Positions 1 to 17,682 of a stretch of DNA of 64,000 bases are shown one piece after another (the stretch's first letter is position 1; each line of letters begins with the position of its first letter). The stretch lies in contig VDMD01000004.1 in the NCBI GenBank assembly GCA_007026445.1, positions 806,001-870,000 on the forward strand, given 5' to 3'. The position numbers and the translations under genes are program-made. The notes beneath the pieces are model-generated. The model worked only from the letters and a program-made list of their open reading frames with translations. It searched no databases and was not told the origin of the DNA. Source of the DNA: Schizophyllum amplum (lineage: Eukaryota > Basidiomycota > Agaricomycetes > Agaricales > Schizophyllaceae).

Positions 1-291
1 ATTCTCGGTCGTCTGGTCGCCGAGGTAGTGAAGTATGAAGCCTGTGGCGCCGTGCTGGGCAAATGCAAGTGCGCTAACACAGTAGTTGGGAGATGAGAGG
101 AATGCATGTCGGGGAGTATATCCAGAAGAGTAGCAGTTAAGCGCCCGATCATTAAGGATGGGGTTGGTCAGTAGCACGGTTTGATCAGCGTCGGCGTCAA
201 TGCAAAGCAGCTACGAAGCTCACCAGCCGCGGCCTATACCGCGCGACGCGCCCGTAATGCAGACGATCTTCTTCGCAGCGAGCGCAGCCAT
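1..291 (-). CDS. Short-chain dehydrogenase/reductase, 5' part (partial)
   Basis: This is the amino-terminal part of an SDR-family oxidoreductase whose 3' end lies beyond the left edge. Exon 1 (291-224) starts at the ATG at 291 and encodes an N-terminal beta strand followed by TGASRGIGRG, the glycine-rich NAD(P)-binding motif of classical SDRs. A 150-nt intron (223-74; donor GTGAGC, acceptor TTAG) leads to exon 2 (73-1), which continues in frame as CALAFAQHGATGFILHYLGD. That order is what the family shows after the first helix. The catalytic YxxxK lies outside the window, so substrate and pathway cannot be given. The gene is transcribed leftwards, divergently from the KARI-like gene, and the two share an upstream region of about 420 bp. 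Confidence 0.8.
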
Positions 292-713
292 GGTCTCCAG
301 TCAAACAGTATGTAGTGGGCGGATGAACAGATGAGTGAGAAGCCGAACTCGATGGCCAAGCCCCGCGATAACGATGTCGCGTATTTACTCGACGGAGGCG
401 CCTTCCCAGCGACCAGCTGATGCCCCAATACGGATCTACGGGGCGATACACCCGCGGTGTGGGGCAACTTGGGGAGGCGACAAGGCAGAACAATGGGCGG
501 CGTCCGGCCCGGTCGTCCGCATGACCTCTCTGAGAGAGCGACGGAGCGTAGAAGAGAGGCTCACCGCACCGGCCGTACGGCTCGGCACCCCGCGGGGCCC
601 CGATGGGCGTCGGGGATAGCGCACACATATAAGGGGCTGCGATGAACGATCCCTTCACATTCCCCGCCTTCAGCCACCCCCGCATATCACACTCTACACC
701 CTGCACATTCACC
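292..713. promoter_or_regulatory. Divergent intergenic region, SDR / KARI-like gene
   Basis: This 422-bp gap separates two divergent start codons and must hold both promoters. A TATA-like ATATAAG lies at 627-633, about 80 nt before the KARI-like ATG, in the right place for a core promoter. I see no convincing gene here; the long open frames on both strands are a GC-rich artefact. Confidence 0.45.
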
Positions 714-1949
714 ATGGGCTCTGCTAAGATGTACGTGAACGCAGGGCAGGACACCAGGCTCGTGCTGACAAGACTGCAGCTACTACGATGCAGACGCGGA
801 CGTGACCGTGCTCGAGGGCAAGAAGATCGTCTTCCTCGGCTTCGGCAACCAGGGCGCCGCCCAGGCGCAGAACGTGCGCGACAGCGGCATCCCCAACGAC
901 TCCATTCTCGTCGCAAACCGTGAGGACCACTACGCGGAAGACGCGAAGGCGAAGGGTTTCCACGTCGAGCACGACTTCGAGAAGGCGGCGGAGGTGGCGG
1001 ACAGTGAGTGCTTTTCGCCATGTGAAGTCATGGGGCGCGAGTGTGCTAATCCCGCAACGCGCAGTCTTGTTCGTGTTGGTCCCGGATCAGGTGCAGCCGC
1101 GCGTGTTTAACGGGTCCTTCGCACCGAAGTTGAAGGCGGACGCTACCATCGTCGTTGCGAGCGGCTACAATGTGTTCTTCAAGCTGCTTGAGTTCAAGCC
1201 GACGCAGAATGTCGTGATGGTTGCGCCGAGGTGAGTGCCGGTGGATTTCCACGTGCGAGCTGGCGCTGACCTGAACCCAGAATGATTGGCTCGTCTGTGC
1301 GTTCGCTATACCAGAAGGGCCGTGGATTCCCGTGCTTCGTGTCGGTCGAGCAGGACGGCACGGGCAAGGGCCTTGCCATCGCACTGGCCCTCTCTCGCGC
1401 CATTGGTGCAACCAAGGCTGGCGCAATTGCGTCTTCCGTGTACGAGGAGACTGCCATGGACCTGTTTGCTGGTCAGTACCATTTCTGTTTCCTCTCGAGT
1501 ATGATACTCACATCCGCATAGAGCAGGGTCTGTGGCCAAACATTATCATGCTGTTCCGCGAGGCGTTCAGCGTGCTGAAGGAGGCCGGTTGCTCCGACGA
1601 GGCGCTGTGCTACGAGATGTGGATGTCGAAAGAGCCCGCAGAGATCTTCGAGCGCGCGGCGGAGGACGGCTTTGTGCTGCAGCTCAAGCACCACTCGTCC
1701 GTGTCGCAGTACGGGCAGTTGAACGGCGCGGCGAAGCTCGACGGCAGCGCAGCGCGCGCGCACTTCAAGGACATCCTGCACAATCAGGTGCTGAACGGCA
1801 AGTTCTGCAAGGAGTTCGCAAAGATCGAGGACGCATTGGAGAAGGACGACGAGTCGAACCCGTTGAATAAGCTGTACAAGGATGCGGACGAGAGCGAGAT
1901 GGGTCAGGCGGAGAAGCGCGTACGCGCACGGCTGACGGAGTTGCTGTAG
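714..1949 (+). CDS. Ketol-acid reductoisomerase-like protein (divergent KARI)
   Basis: Exons 714-730, 780-1003, 1065-1230, 1281-1471 and 1522-1949 give a 341-aa protein of the acetohydroxy acid isomeroreductase family, which makes dihydroxy-isovalerate or dihydroxy-methylvalerate in branched-chain amino acid synthesis. The Rossmann fold opens with FLGFGNQGAAQAQNVRDSG (about residues 27-45). VAPRMIG then stands where most family members have VAPKGPG. The first metal-ligand pair (D of DLF and E of EQG, about 196 and 200) is present. The second pair is abnormal: glutamates at about 231 and 237 are six apart instead of four. The protein starts almost directly at the Rossmann domain, so there is no obvious mitochondrial presequence, unlike fungal Ilv5. 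It could be a cytosolic paralogue with a changed substrate. Family assignment is secure; the enzymatic role is inferred. Confidence 0.85.
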
Positions 1950-2566
1950 ATGAGACTCTATACCTATACGTCCCCAGCTGCAATGTATTATAGCTCATTA
2001 TTTAGGCAAGGTTGCTCATGTAAACTCACTTGTATAGCCCGCGTTGCCATCGAGTCGAATTTCAAGATACTATCAGCCCATGTACGACGCGATTAACTTG
2101 GGGATGACCGAGCATGACTCAGAGTCAATGCCCAGGTCTGACTCCCGTAGACTCAGAGATTTTGGTATCTGCGGCTGTGGGTCGTATGGCATATCAGTAT
2201 CAGAGTTCTAATCTCAATGGCTGACAGAAGCTAGTGCAAAGACACTTCACTGACTCACTGGAATACAGGCGTCGAGTATTGCGTTCAGCTCGATCCCACT
2301 GGCATGCCCCGCGGGACTCCGAGTTAGCTGGTCGCTGGTTGGTCGAAACCTGGTCGAAACACTGTGAAGGTTGTGACGAGAGAGCTATCTGATAATCCAA
2401 AGGCACGGCGCACGCGGACGAATGAATTGCGCGACATCAAATACGATCATGCAGTTTGATGATTTGAGCTGCAAGAGCCTCCAAGAGGCGCCCTTATCTT
2501 CCGGAGGACTGAGGCCCGCTCAAGCACCTTGCCCTCCTGCCATCTCCATCTCGGTTGGCTGGCAAG
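1950..2566. promoter_or_regulatory. Intergenic region upstream of ABCC-1 with two TGACTCA sites
   Basis: No coding region is visible in these 617 bp. TGACTCA, the classical Gcn4/AP-1 type bZIP site, occurs at 2115-2121 and 2251-2257. A 10-bp direct repeat (tggtcgaaac) occurs at 2340-2349 and 2351-2360. All lie 200-450 bp before the ABCC-1 start codon. Function is inferred from the motif only. Confidence 0.4.
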
Positions 2567-8309
<5,743 letters not shown>

Positions 8310-8784
8310 ACGTGCTGTGTGCCGCGTTCGTCATTGTAACTAATGCTAGACCTATCACGACGTATATACCAACAATTACCAGTGCGTTATCGGCTTGGAT
8401 GGCGTGAGGTGTGCGGTTGTTTGACCTGGTGACCAGGGGTTTCTTGACATGCGAACACCAGCAGGGGATACAGTACCCAAAGACGCGCGTGACATTAGCC
8501 ATAGCAAGGCAACTACAACAACAAAGTAGACAGAAATAAGGAAATAAGATAAATGCGCAACACTGTAATGGTGCTGCTACTGGCTCAGCTCTACTCGATC
8601 TAAACGTCTAGAATAGTAGATGTATGTGACGAAGTCCATCCCTCTAGCGATCTATAGGGTTGCATGATATACGGGAAAGAAAAGGAAATGAGAAAAACGA
8701 GGGACTGCAAGATAAGAGACATGTACAAGAGGCCAAAAGACCGGTCGAGGAGTATATACATAGATACGTACGCGCGAAGTGGGA
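8310..8784. other. Intergenic region between convergent ABCC-1 and SRPK genes
   Basis: These 475 bp lie between two convergent stop codons and should contain both 3' UTRs. No ORF or repeat here can be supported. Confidence 0.5.
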
Positions 8785-11608
8785 TTACCACTCGCCCACC
8801 ACCTCGTCCGCGGGCGTCACGTTCAGCCATGGATGGTCGATCATGTCTACAGCCCGTGTGCGGCGGTGGAAATCAGGGGTAAGCATAGGGAGCAGGAAGT
8901 CGCAAAGCGCGTCGGCGTCCGCTTCACTGTACAGATATTTCTGCATCATGACGGATTTCAATGGCCACGGCTTCAGAGTCTTGATGTATCGCAAGTTGCC
9001 TGCGCATCGTGAGTATTGATCCACACAGCAGATTGACACAGCAACGCACCATTATGGTCGAACAGGTCGCGACTATACTTGCCACCCATCTTAGCCTCCA
9101 GCGGGAAATCGCCCAAAAGCTCTATGACCTGGGCCATGTGATCGTCGTCCTTTGTAAAGAGCTCGCCCTGGCTTTGAGGGTCGAAGAGGTATTCAGCGGT
9201 AAGGAGCTCGAAGATCTGAGAAGGTGAATCAGAAGCCGGCCTTCGCGAAAGAAAAATCACCCGTACCACACATGCGATACTCCATATATCGGCCCTGGTG
9301 TCCCAGTCCTTCCTACCGACAATGGCCTCGGGAGCACGGTACTGCCGGGTCTGGATGTCCTCGGTGTAGTGCTTCTTCGACGGCGTCGCGTTCCCCAAGT
9401 CAGCGATCTTGATCGATATCGGCGGCCCACAAAACTCTTCCACCTCCTCTAGCTCGGTCAAGACCGAGGGGCGAGGAGGGATCATCTGCGCCCCAGGCTT
9501 CGTCGGCGTCGGCGACTGCAGGCGGCCAGCTGGTGACGTCGTTGGTCCTGTCATCTCCGGCGACGTAGGGGTCGGCGTAGGCAGCGATGACGGCGACGAA
9601 GCGACGTTAGTGCTCAGGCGCAGGGGGCTGGGGAAGCTGCACGGTGATCCAAAGTCAGGTGGCGGGTGCGAATGCATGTGGGCAGAGAGCGCGGATACAT
9701 GGTGAGGGGGCGAGGGGCGGTTGTTAAGGTGCTGAATGGCGGCGTCGTTGGATGGGGTCCCCTTCGGCGGCGAAGCGCAACAAGGAGCGGTTTGTGAAAG
9801 GAGTGACGGTGCCGTATTCACAGTGGGATTCAAGGGCGACTTGACGAACGGCTTGCCAGCAGGCTCACCCGAAGTCTTGCTCTGAGAATCCCGGCCTCCC
9901 GACACCGGCTGTGGGGTATGTGACGGGGAGGCTTTAGTGGTGGTGCTGGAGCACTCGGACGTTGCGGTCCGCGTGCTGGTCGCGCCGGGAGTCGAATCGT
10001 TCCTCGTACGGGTGAGGTCGAAGTAGTCATACGGATCCTCCTCGCCCGACGCAGCGACCACGGTAGAGACAACCACTGCCGGCGCCGGCGCGGCCATACC
10101 AGGGTCCTGCCATGAGCCGGACGAGAATCCCGAATGTGATCTTGAGTGTGCCGCAGCTGTCCGGGAGTTGGATTTCAACGAGGACGACATCTTGTCTTTC
10201 ATTGACAGGCTGCCTTTCCACGACGTGGACATGGCGCACTCGATCTCGTTCTCGATGGTCGCCTTGCCCTTGCCCTTGACGGGTATGCCAATCCGCTCCT
10301 TGCTCTCGTCCTCCTCCTTGATCGGAGCGCTGAGTATGCCAGCGATAGCGCTGCCAATAGACTGCGAGAGGGATGTCGGCGGAGTGCTGAATGTGCTCCG
10401 GGATTCCCCGGTAGATACGGATATAGACGAGGCAGATGATGATGAAGAGGACGCAGACGGTGACACGGGCTTCGGTGCCTGCGCGGCGTCCTTCTTCGCC
10501 ACCGCCTTCTCCTTCTTCGGAGCCAGCATCGAGAGGCCACTAGGCACCTTCGGTATGCTGGCGTTGTAGCTGGAGCTTGCTGAAGGGATGCCGCTGTGCA
10601 CACGTGACTTGAACCCGCTGCTCAGGCTGCTACTGGAGCTGTTGATGCCAAAGCCCACACTAGGGCTGCGGGGGCTCGAGAGTGGCTGCGAGTCGAAGAT
10701 CTGTACCTGACGTCGCGGGCGTTGAACGGTCGGTATAGTCACACCCGCACGGGACTTGGCGGGCTGCGGGACGCCAACTCGCCGACAAGTCGGCGTCGGC
10801 GACTGACAGAGTTCGGACTGAATGTGCGCCTCAACATCAGGGATGGAGATCACTGCGGTGCGGTTAGCAAAAGGCGCCACCAACGTCAATCACAAGCCTA
10901 CGAATGTTCTCCGGCTTGATATCGGTGTGGACGAGGTCGCATTCGTCGTGCAGATACTGGAGACCCAGAAGCGCTTGCCGGGCGATGATCTTGACCAGGG
11001 CGCGGGGCACACCCTTCTTCTTGTTCCGCTCTATGAGCGCCAGCAGGTTCTCGCCCAAAGGCTCGAACACGATGCAGATGTGGGAGGCTTCGGGTCCCTG
11101 GTGGGTGAAGGAGTCGAGGAAGGAGACGATGTGCTCTCTGCCTGGATGGAGGGGGGAAACGGAGGCTACGCGAGATAGCAATTTGATCTCGTCGCGAGCG
11201 GTCTCCGCGTACCGACCGGCGGATTTGACAACCTTGAGGGCAGTATGGCAGCTTGTCCTGAGCACGGGTTACGTCAGCAGGAGAGTCAGTATGGAGAGAG
11301 GGGGACGCACTGGGTGTCCTTGACGAGCCAAACTGTGGAAAAGTGTCCCCATCTGCATGATCGTGTGCTTAGTGTTCCGCATACGAGCCAGCCGCGCACG
11401 ACACACACCCTAGCTTCCTGACCACGCGATAACGGCCGTTCTTGAAAGTGTCGTTGAGCTTGACTTGGAGATAACCGCCCGAGTTGTAATCGGCTGGGCT
11501 CTCCTCGTCCTTGGAATGCGGCTCGACCGGCTCCTCGACAGGGAGGATCTTGGAGCCCATGGGCGTTACGACGTACTCGTACTTGGCGCACTGCTGCTTT
11601 GGAGCCAT
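8785..11608 (-). CDS. SRPK-family serine/threonine protein kinase
   Basis: Exons 11608-11409, 11352-11311, 11257-10902, 10852-9267, 9215-9050 and 8999-8785 encode 854 aa. The N-lobe has [20 protein letters not shown] (glycine loop) and ALKVVKS with the ATP-binding lysine. The catalytic loop is HTDIKPENI (about residue 193). A roughly 470-aa Ser/Pro/Thr-rich spacer follows. The activation segment is KIADLGNA and EDIQTRQYRAPE (about 680), then the C-lobe. DLGNA instead of DFG and a long spacer splitting the kinase domain are hallmarks of SR-protein kinases (Sky1, Dsk1, SRPK1), which phosphorylate splicing and mRNA-export factors. The start is the first ATG in frame with the domain. An RNA-binding SR-like gene lies 6 kb away, but whether it is a substrate is unknown. 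Confidence 0.93.
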
Positions 11609-12522
11609 GGCCGACGTCGACGACGATGCTGAGCAATCTGACCGCTTGGCCGTCACGGTTGTTGATCTGGGGCGCGTGTAAGTCTGAGGGAAGAACGGCT
11701 GTCGTCGGTTCCGTTATCCACTGTGACAGTGACCCGTGACAGTGACCCGCCCCAATAAATGCTCCCTTTCCGGTTGGTTGGCCAGACTTGGGCCTCAACT
11801 TTTTTCCATCCATCGGCAGCAAAATAGCGTCCATTTCTAGGCAACGCTCTCGATTTCTGGCATCGATAGAAAAAAATCGCACATCTCTTATTCAGCCTGG
11901 GTGACTCAGTCCCAACTTCAGCCTCTCAGGGCGCTTACAGATGGTTGACGTATGCTGTTGGTGTCTGCTGATGTTCATTTCCTCTCGAGGGAGGACATAG
12001 TCCGAAATCACCGCTATACATTCGACTGCGGGCGGGGAGGGGTTCAGACGATGGGTCATGCAGCCCGCGATGCGAAGCCTTGGCGAGGTTGATTCGTTCT
12101 ATACTACTAGATAGATGCGTGGCTGCAGGTGAGGCTTTGCTAACTCAGACGATATCGATGAGGCAAGGAACGTCAGCTGCTCCAATGACGGGGAGGATGT
12201 GAAGAAGAACGGTATGCCGGTGCTCAACTGGCGTCGTGGACAGACGCCATGGTCGAAGAGAGGAAGAGAGATGTCTGCACATGCTGCGGCGGATTGAACA
12301 ATTGCGCCCGTGCTCGTGGGAGCAACGCCACGAGGTTGATCACGCCGGAAGTCACAAGTGTCAATGGTCACGGGTCTGGGCTTGCCGAGAGACGTGCGTC
12401 AGCTGTGGCTACTAGCTCTGGTCTAGCCGATGCTCCAGCTCGACGACACTCGCTGAAACTTCGACTCCCACGACTGTCCTTGTCCCGACCCCCCAACTAC
12501 TCGAGAAAGACGAGAGGCCAGC
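11609..12522. other. Divergent intergenic region, SRPK / Ups-like gene
   Basis: These 914 bp hold the promoters of two divergent genes. The only notable structure is a perfect 13-bp tandem duplication (gtgacagtgaccc) at 11723-11735 and 11736-11748, about 115 bp upstream of the kinase start codon. No additional gene could be supported. Confidence 0.45.
11723..11748. repeat. 13-bp perfect tandem duplication
   Basis: Two exact adjacent copies of gtgacagtgaccc lie in the 5' region of the SRPK gene. This could be a duplicated factor site or simple slippage. Confidence 0.7.
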
Positions 12523-13257
12523 ATGAAGTTCTTCAAACAGTGCTTCTTGTACGAGTGAGTGGGTCGAGAGAGCCCGCGAAACCAGAGGCTCATGTGCATT
12601 CAGCGATTCCTGGTCCATTGTCTCCCTCGCCTATTTCCTTCGTTACCCCAACCCCTACGCCTCCCACATCATCTCCTGCGATGTCATTTCCCGCTCCATG
12701 ACCCCCTCGGGCTCGCTCCTCACCACACGCCTCATCCTCAAGCGCGGCGCACTACCGCGCTGGGCGCCCCAGGGGATCGTCTCTCGCGCTGAGTCCTGGG
12801 TCGTGGAGGAGAGCGAAGTCGACCCGTTTGGCAAGACCATCAGCTGCGTCACCAAGAACCTCGACCATGTCAAGGTGATGCAAGTCGAAGAGTCGGTGTT
12901 CTTCCGCCAAACGCCTGAGGGGTGCGTCTGCTGCGTGCACATCCTCGCGTTATCTTATCTCGTTTCAGGAAAACATTGCAGACCACGGAGGCAAGAATAC
13001 GGTCCAACTTTGGTTGGGGCATGACGAAGCGGATCGAGAGCCATGGCCTGAACAAGTTCAAAGCTAATGTCCAGCGTGTGAGTCTAGTCCGCCGCTCCCC
13101 AGCGAACGATACGTACTGACTGTATCAGTCACGCGAGGGCATTTCCCTCATTCTCGACATGCTTCGGCAAGGCCGCCTGCAAGCCATGGGCGGCGCTTCC
13201 ATGGCCCTTTCAAATGCCCCTTTACTGGAGGCGTGCAGCTATGAGCCGCGCGACTGA
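12523..13257 (+). CDS. PRELI/MSF1 (Ups-type) mitochondrial phospholipid transfer protein
   Basis: Exons 12523-12554, 12604-12921, 12969-13077 and 13129-13257 encode 195 aa. The protein is a single PRELI/MSF1 domain. FLRYPNPYASHIISCDVISR, the following TTRLILKRGALPRW, and the later TKNLDHVKVMQVEE match the fold core of yeast Ups1/Ups2 and human PRELID proteins. Those proteins shuttle phosphatidic acid or phosphatidylserine across the mitochondrial intermembrane space with Mdm35. The N-terminus MKFFKQCFLYDDSWS is contributed by a 32-nt first exon. Which of the Ups subfamilies it belongs to cannot be decided by eye. Confidence 0.88.
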
Positions 13258-13648
13258 TATTCCCAACCCCCACTCATCTCACTCTCGCAATTCAACACTA
13301 CGTATTATCCCGCACGAGCGGATTGTACCATATCATACCTGCAGTCTGGCGTTCCGACCTCCCTTTTGGACGCGTTTAATGGTTATTGTGTGTCAATGCA
13401 CTGTATTACTAGTAGCTGTCGATGTCATCGGCCTCTCCGTTGTCTCAAAAGTCAACGTCAGAACATTGGCGAGAGTGACCATTGATCGGATCTCATGAAG
13501 CTAGTTCCCAACTACCAACTCAAGGTTGCATAGTACTCCTCAAATACCACGCGTCTCCTTCGACAGCGGCAGCTTTCAAGGCGGCTGTTACGGGACAGAA
13601 CGGGTCGAGCAGCGAGGAGACTTCGCGTGAGGACCATCGCGCTGAACC
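13258..13648. other. Intergenic region between Ups-like gene and RIC1
   Basis: These 391 bp must contain the 3' UTR of the Ups-like gene and the promoter of RIC1. I see no further gene or repeat. Confidence 0.45.
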
Positions 13649-16600
13649 ATGTACTTCCCGACGTCCGCCGCCCGCCAGCTCTCGACAATCCCAGCACTCC
13701 CCAACCTGCCCCCAGAGTCCGTGATTGCGGTCGAGCCCAGCCCGCGCAAGTCGCTCTTCTGCGCGCTCACGCGTAATGGTGTCAGTGTATGGCGCGTCCG
13801 GGTGTGTACTATAGCAACAGCTTGCCGAATCCCTACTGAAAGTATCCCTCTCGAAGCCTAGCGCTACGTTAGCGTACCTCTCACGCACGCCTTCCTCGAT
13901 ATTGGACCATGGGGAGAACACGGACGTACACTGGGCACCGAATGGCGCGCGACTAGTCGTGCAGGTGCGCGGTGAACTCCTGAGCTGGACCATGTACTCA
14001 CAGACTTGGCAACACAGACAGCATCCTCGTATCTAGTGCTCATCGCCGTGGAGCACCTGGCCGACCGACCTATATATGAGACACCCCCAGCCCCACGTAC
14101 CACGCAACGCGGCTTCCTCGCCGGGCCCGGTGAAGGTGTACCATTCCAGCGAGTCCGCTTGCACTTCGAGGGTGTCATCAAGATACAAGGACATGTACTG
14201 AGGTACGCCCCCATCTTCATCTACATCAGACTCGCTGCTGAATTGGCCCCAGCTTATCCCCTCGTAAGAACTACATTCTGTTCTCTACACGCGATCCGCC
14301 CGCCGTACAGCGCATCCCCTGGCCGGAGGACGAAGAGACGGACTCCTTGGACGAGGATGCAGGGGACAGGAGAATACAGATTGGGTACGAGACATGGGTC
14401 TTCAAAGAGAACGACTTCGAGTGGTTCGTCGACCCAGACGGCAAGTATATGCGTGTGGATATCATCGCGTCTTGAGCTCACTGGCCCATGTAGTGACGGT
14501 GTCGAAGATCATCTACTCACGAACAACAGGCGTTGAGACTTGGATAACGTCGGACGGGCGAGTTTACTTTGTTGGCCTGCATGAGACTGCGCCTGAAAGC
14601 AGCGTATCGGAGTTCACTCAAGACGATGAGCACGGACAGGTGCGTAATGTGCCTAAAGGGCTGCAACTTCACCTTACGATCAATAGATACATCATGCATT
14701 CCCGACAGATGAGTCCTCCGAGGGACCTAAGCTCGGCTGGCAGGGAACTTGCGTGCATGACTTCGAGGCGCCTCGTTGGGTGCAGAAACGGCGACGCATC
14801 GAGCCCGGCGAGATGCCTCCGCCAGGCTGGGTACCGTACGAGGAGCCACGACGAGCGGTCGCAGTCGCCGTGAATGGCAAATTCTCCCTTGTCGCTATCG
14901 GGACTATCGGGTGAGTGGCTGTCGGTGAACGCTTCAAAGCAATCTTGACGCAAATCTTACACAGCGGTGCAGTGCAGTTCACCAACTTCCCATCTGAAGA
15001 GGGCGTAGTGCCATCGACAAATACGGTCCAGATCCCGAACCCTTACAATCGACAGGCAGGCCCGGTGGGGGCCATGGAATGGAGTGGGGATGGCTATGTG
15101 CTGGCGGTTGGCTGGGAACACGGCTGGGGTGTCATCAGCGTCGGAGGCCGTTGTTTAGCATCGGCTTTCGGCGTGGAAGATTCGGTCGATGTTGATAAGT
15201 GCGTGGTTGCCGGCCTGCAAGTCTTTCACAGTAACTGACCAGCATCAGGTTTCAGGACCACTATATGTATGGCGTGTCCAGTCTGGCGAGTGCAAGACCT
15301 TCTTTTGTCGAATATTGTCTGAGAGAATGTAGTTCTGGGCCCCAGGAAATTTCGAGCTTTTTGTTCTCGCCGTTCCATCCTCCAAACGTCAGTGCTATAT
15401 GGATGACGGGGGCAACCGCTGACTTGTTACTCAGCGGCGGATGGGCAGCTCTTCGCAATACCATTCGCGAAGAGTGCTACAACCGGGCAACACTCACCTG
15501 TGAGTGTGTCTCGAAAGTCAAGACCTGCCCTAACGTGCTATGCAGGACAATACGCGATACGCATTCCTTCAGATGGACGATCGAGCGCTCGTGTATCGCG
15601 GTGCAGACCAGCCTGATATGAGCGTCATCAATCCAGACTCCGACGTTTGGCAACATGTCAAGGTGAGTCGAAGCCGTACATGGCTCGCCAGATATCTGAA
15701 CTGCTGGCAGATACCCCAAAGCTATCTGGCAACCAACTGGCCGATCAAGTACTCGGCACTCAGCACCGACGGTCGACTCATTGCCATAGCCGGCCGGCGA
15801 GGATTGATCCACTACAGCGCCACGTCTGGCAGGTGGAAGATATTCAGCGACGAATTGCAAGAACAGGCCTTCACCGTGCGAGGCGGGCTGCTCTGGTTCC
15901 ACCATGTGCTCGTCGCCTCCGTCGAGGTGCAACGCGCACATCAAATCCGGCTCTATTCCCGCGACCTCGACCTCAGTAACCAAAATGTACTGCACCGCGA
16001 AGTATTGTCTGCGCCGGTGGTCATTCTCTCGCTGGTGGACAACTCGCTTTTGGTGTACACGGCGGATAATACGCTCTATCACTACCTGATTGTGCCGACG
16101 GACCAGACGATCACGCTGCATTTGTGCGGGAGCATCACGTTCAACGGTATCATAGCAGCGCCAGGAGCGGTGAGGATGCTCAGTTGGCTCATCCCGACGG
16201 CACAAAAACGTGAGTGTGGCCATAAGCGTCGAGCGACTTATCTGACGTCTCTTCGCAGAGCTGGGGGATCCAGTAGATGACTTGTCCGTCGCAACCGTGT
16301 TGATGGTGGTTGGGGGGCAGCTTGTCTTGTTGCGACCACGAAAGGTACGCCTTGCATTAAGCACTTCGCTTCGTTGCTCAACTCTTGTACAGTCAGGCGA
16401 TCAAGAAGTTAAATACGATATGCAGATCTTTGCCGACAAGATCGAATTCTGCTGGACCCACTTGCGCGGTATAGGTGCACTGGAGAATTCATTGTGGGGC
16501 TACGATGGCACAGGGATGCGTGTCTGGCTCAATGCGCTGGCCATCGAGAAACCTCAGCCGGAAGACCCGAACGCCCCCAGCGATGTGAAAGAAAGTGTGC

Positions 16601-17456
16601 ACATACCGCTGGACTTCTATCCTCTTTGTACGTGGCGGAGCTCCCCGCTCGCTATCATACTTATTCCGCCGGTAGCTGTACTTATGGACAAGGGTATCAT
16701 CATCGGCGCTGAGCACGAAGCTGCAACACGCTCGAACTTACCGTTCGTCATGTTCAGGCATGCTACCAGTGTAAGATCTGCTTCGGCCTCCCTCTTCACC
16801 CAACTCACGAGCTTTGTAGTCCCACTTGTTCCTTCCGCCAGTTCTCGCATTCTACCTTCAGTCGCACGAAGTTCGCGAAACGGTCGCTTTTGCGAGCAAT
16901 TATCAGGACCTCGTATTCTTCGCGCACGCCCTAGAGATCCTCCTGCACACCGTTGTCGAGTCGGACGCATGCGATCCTAGTGCGGATACGGACCCGAACG
17001 ACTCCATCCTCCCCAAGATGGTGGAGTTTATCGACCATTTCGATGCCGCGTTGGACGTTGTTGTGGGTTGCGCGCGCAAAACAGAGATGACCCGTTGGCG
17101 ACGGTTGTTCGATATTGTCGGAAATCCCAAGACTCTTTTCGAGGTACGCTCATTGCCGTGCAATACGACCTGCATAACCTAACCAATCGTAGATGTGTCT
17201 TGCCTCCCAGCGACTCAAGACGGCCGGGTCGTATCTCCTGGTGTTGCACAACCTCGAGCAACTGGACGAGGATCACCAAGACGCGATTAGGTTGTTGAAG
17301 AGTGCGATAGACGCCAAGGACTGGCAACTTTGTCGAGAACTTTTACGCTTCCTGCATTCCATCGACGAGACCGGTGAGGCCTTACGGCGCGCGCTGGCGG
17401 AGACGGACTTGACATCTACGAACGGTGTATTGCGGATTAACGGACAATCGCACTGA
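13649..17456 (+). CDS. RIC1: RIC1 homologue, Golgi Rab6/Ypt6 guanine-nucleotide exchange factor subunit
   Basis: Seventeen exons give 1004 aa: 13649-13801, 13857-13964, 14018-14202, 14253-14440, 14494-14639, 14687-14910, 14965-15198, 15249-15285, 15333-15387, 15435-15499, 15546-15662, 15711-16209, 16259-16344, 16393-16627, 16676-16770, 16820-17143, 17193-17456. The N-terminus MYFPTSAARQLS, beta-propeller segments such as SATLAYLSRTP and DGQLFAIPFAKSATTGQHSP, then FYPLSVLMDKGIIIGAEHE and the C-terminal helical RIC1 domain from FLPPVLAFYLQSHEVRETV all follow the family. With Rgp1 it activates Ypt6/Rab6 for retrograde endosome-to-Golgi traffic. Two introns use GC donors (14441 gcaagt, 15286 gcgagt). 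The intron 15663-15710 is 48 nt with no stop, so retaining it would add 16 residues; its status is unsure. Confidence 0.9.
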
Positions 17457-17682
17457 GCGCGACTTTATGATTATGTACTATAACTTGTATACCCTTGTAC
17501 AGCAGCATAATTTACGGCCGCCGCCAACAAGAACAATGCAGGCGATTGGCGTCGTTGGCCGTGAAAGGCGAACAATGCATTGCTCGGACCGGAGCCCGAC
17601 CCGGCCGGTTCCGCATACGGCAGGTGCAACGAAAATTTGGCTGTGTTGACAGTCCCCCTGTCCCGCTTTACTCTTGACTCTC

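Noticed and set aside
197..1021. Long minus-strand open frame of 274 codons over the KARI-like gene and its promoter
   Set aside because: It is antisense to well-supported exons, rich in Arg/Ser/Pro/Cys as expected of a GC-rich shadow frame, and has no family motif.
15477..16364. 295-codon minus-strand frame inside RIC1
   Set aside because: The plus strand here encodes conserved RIC1 sequence through several correctly phased exons.
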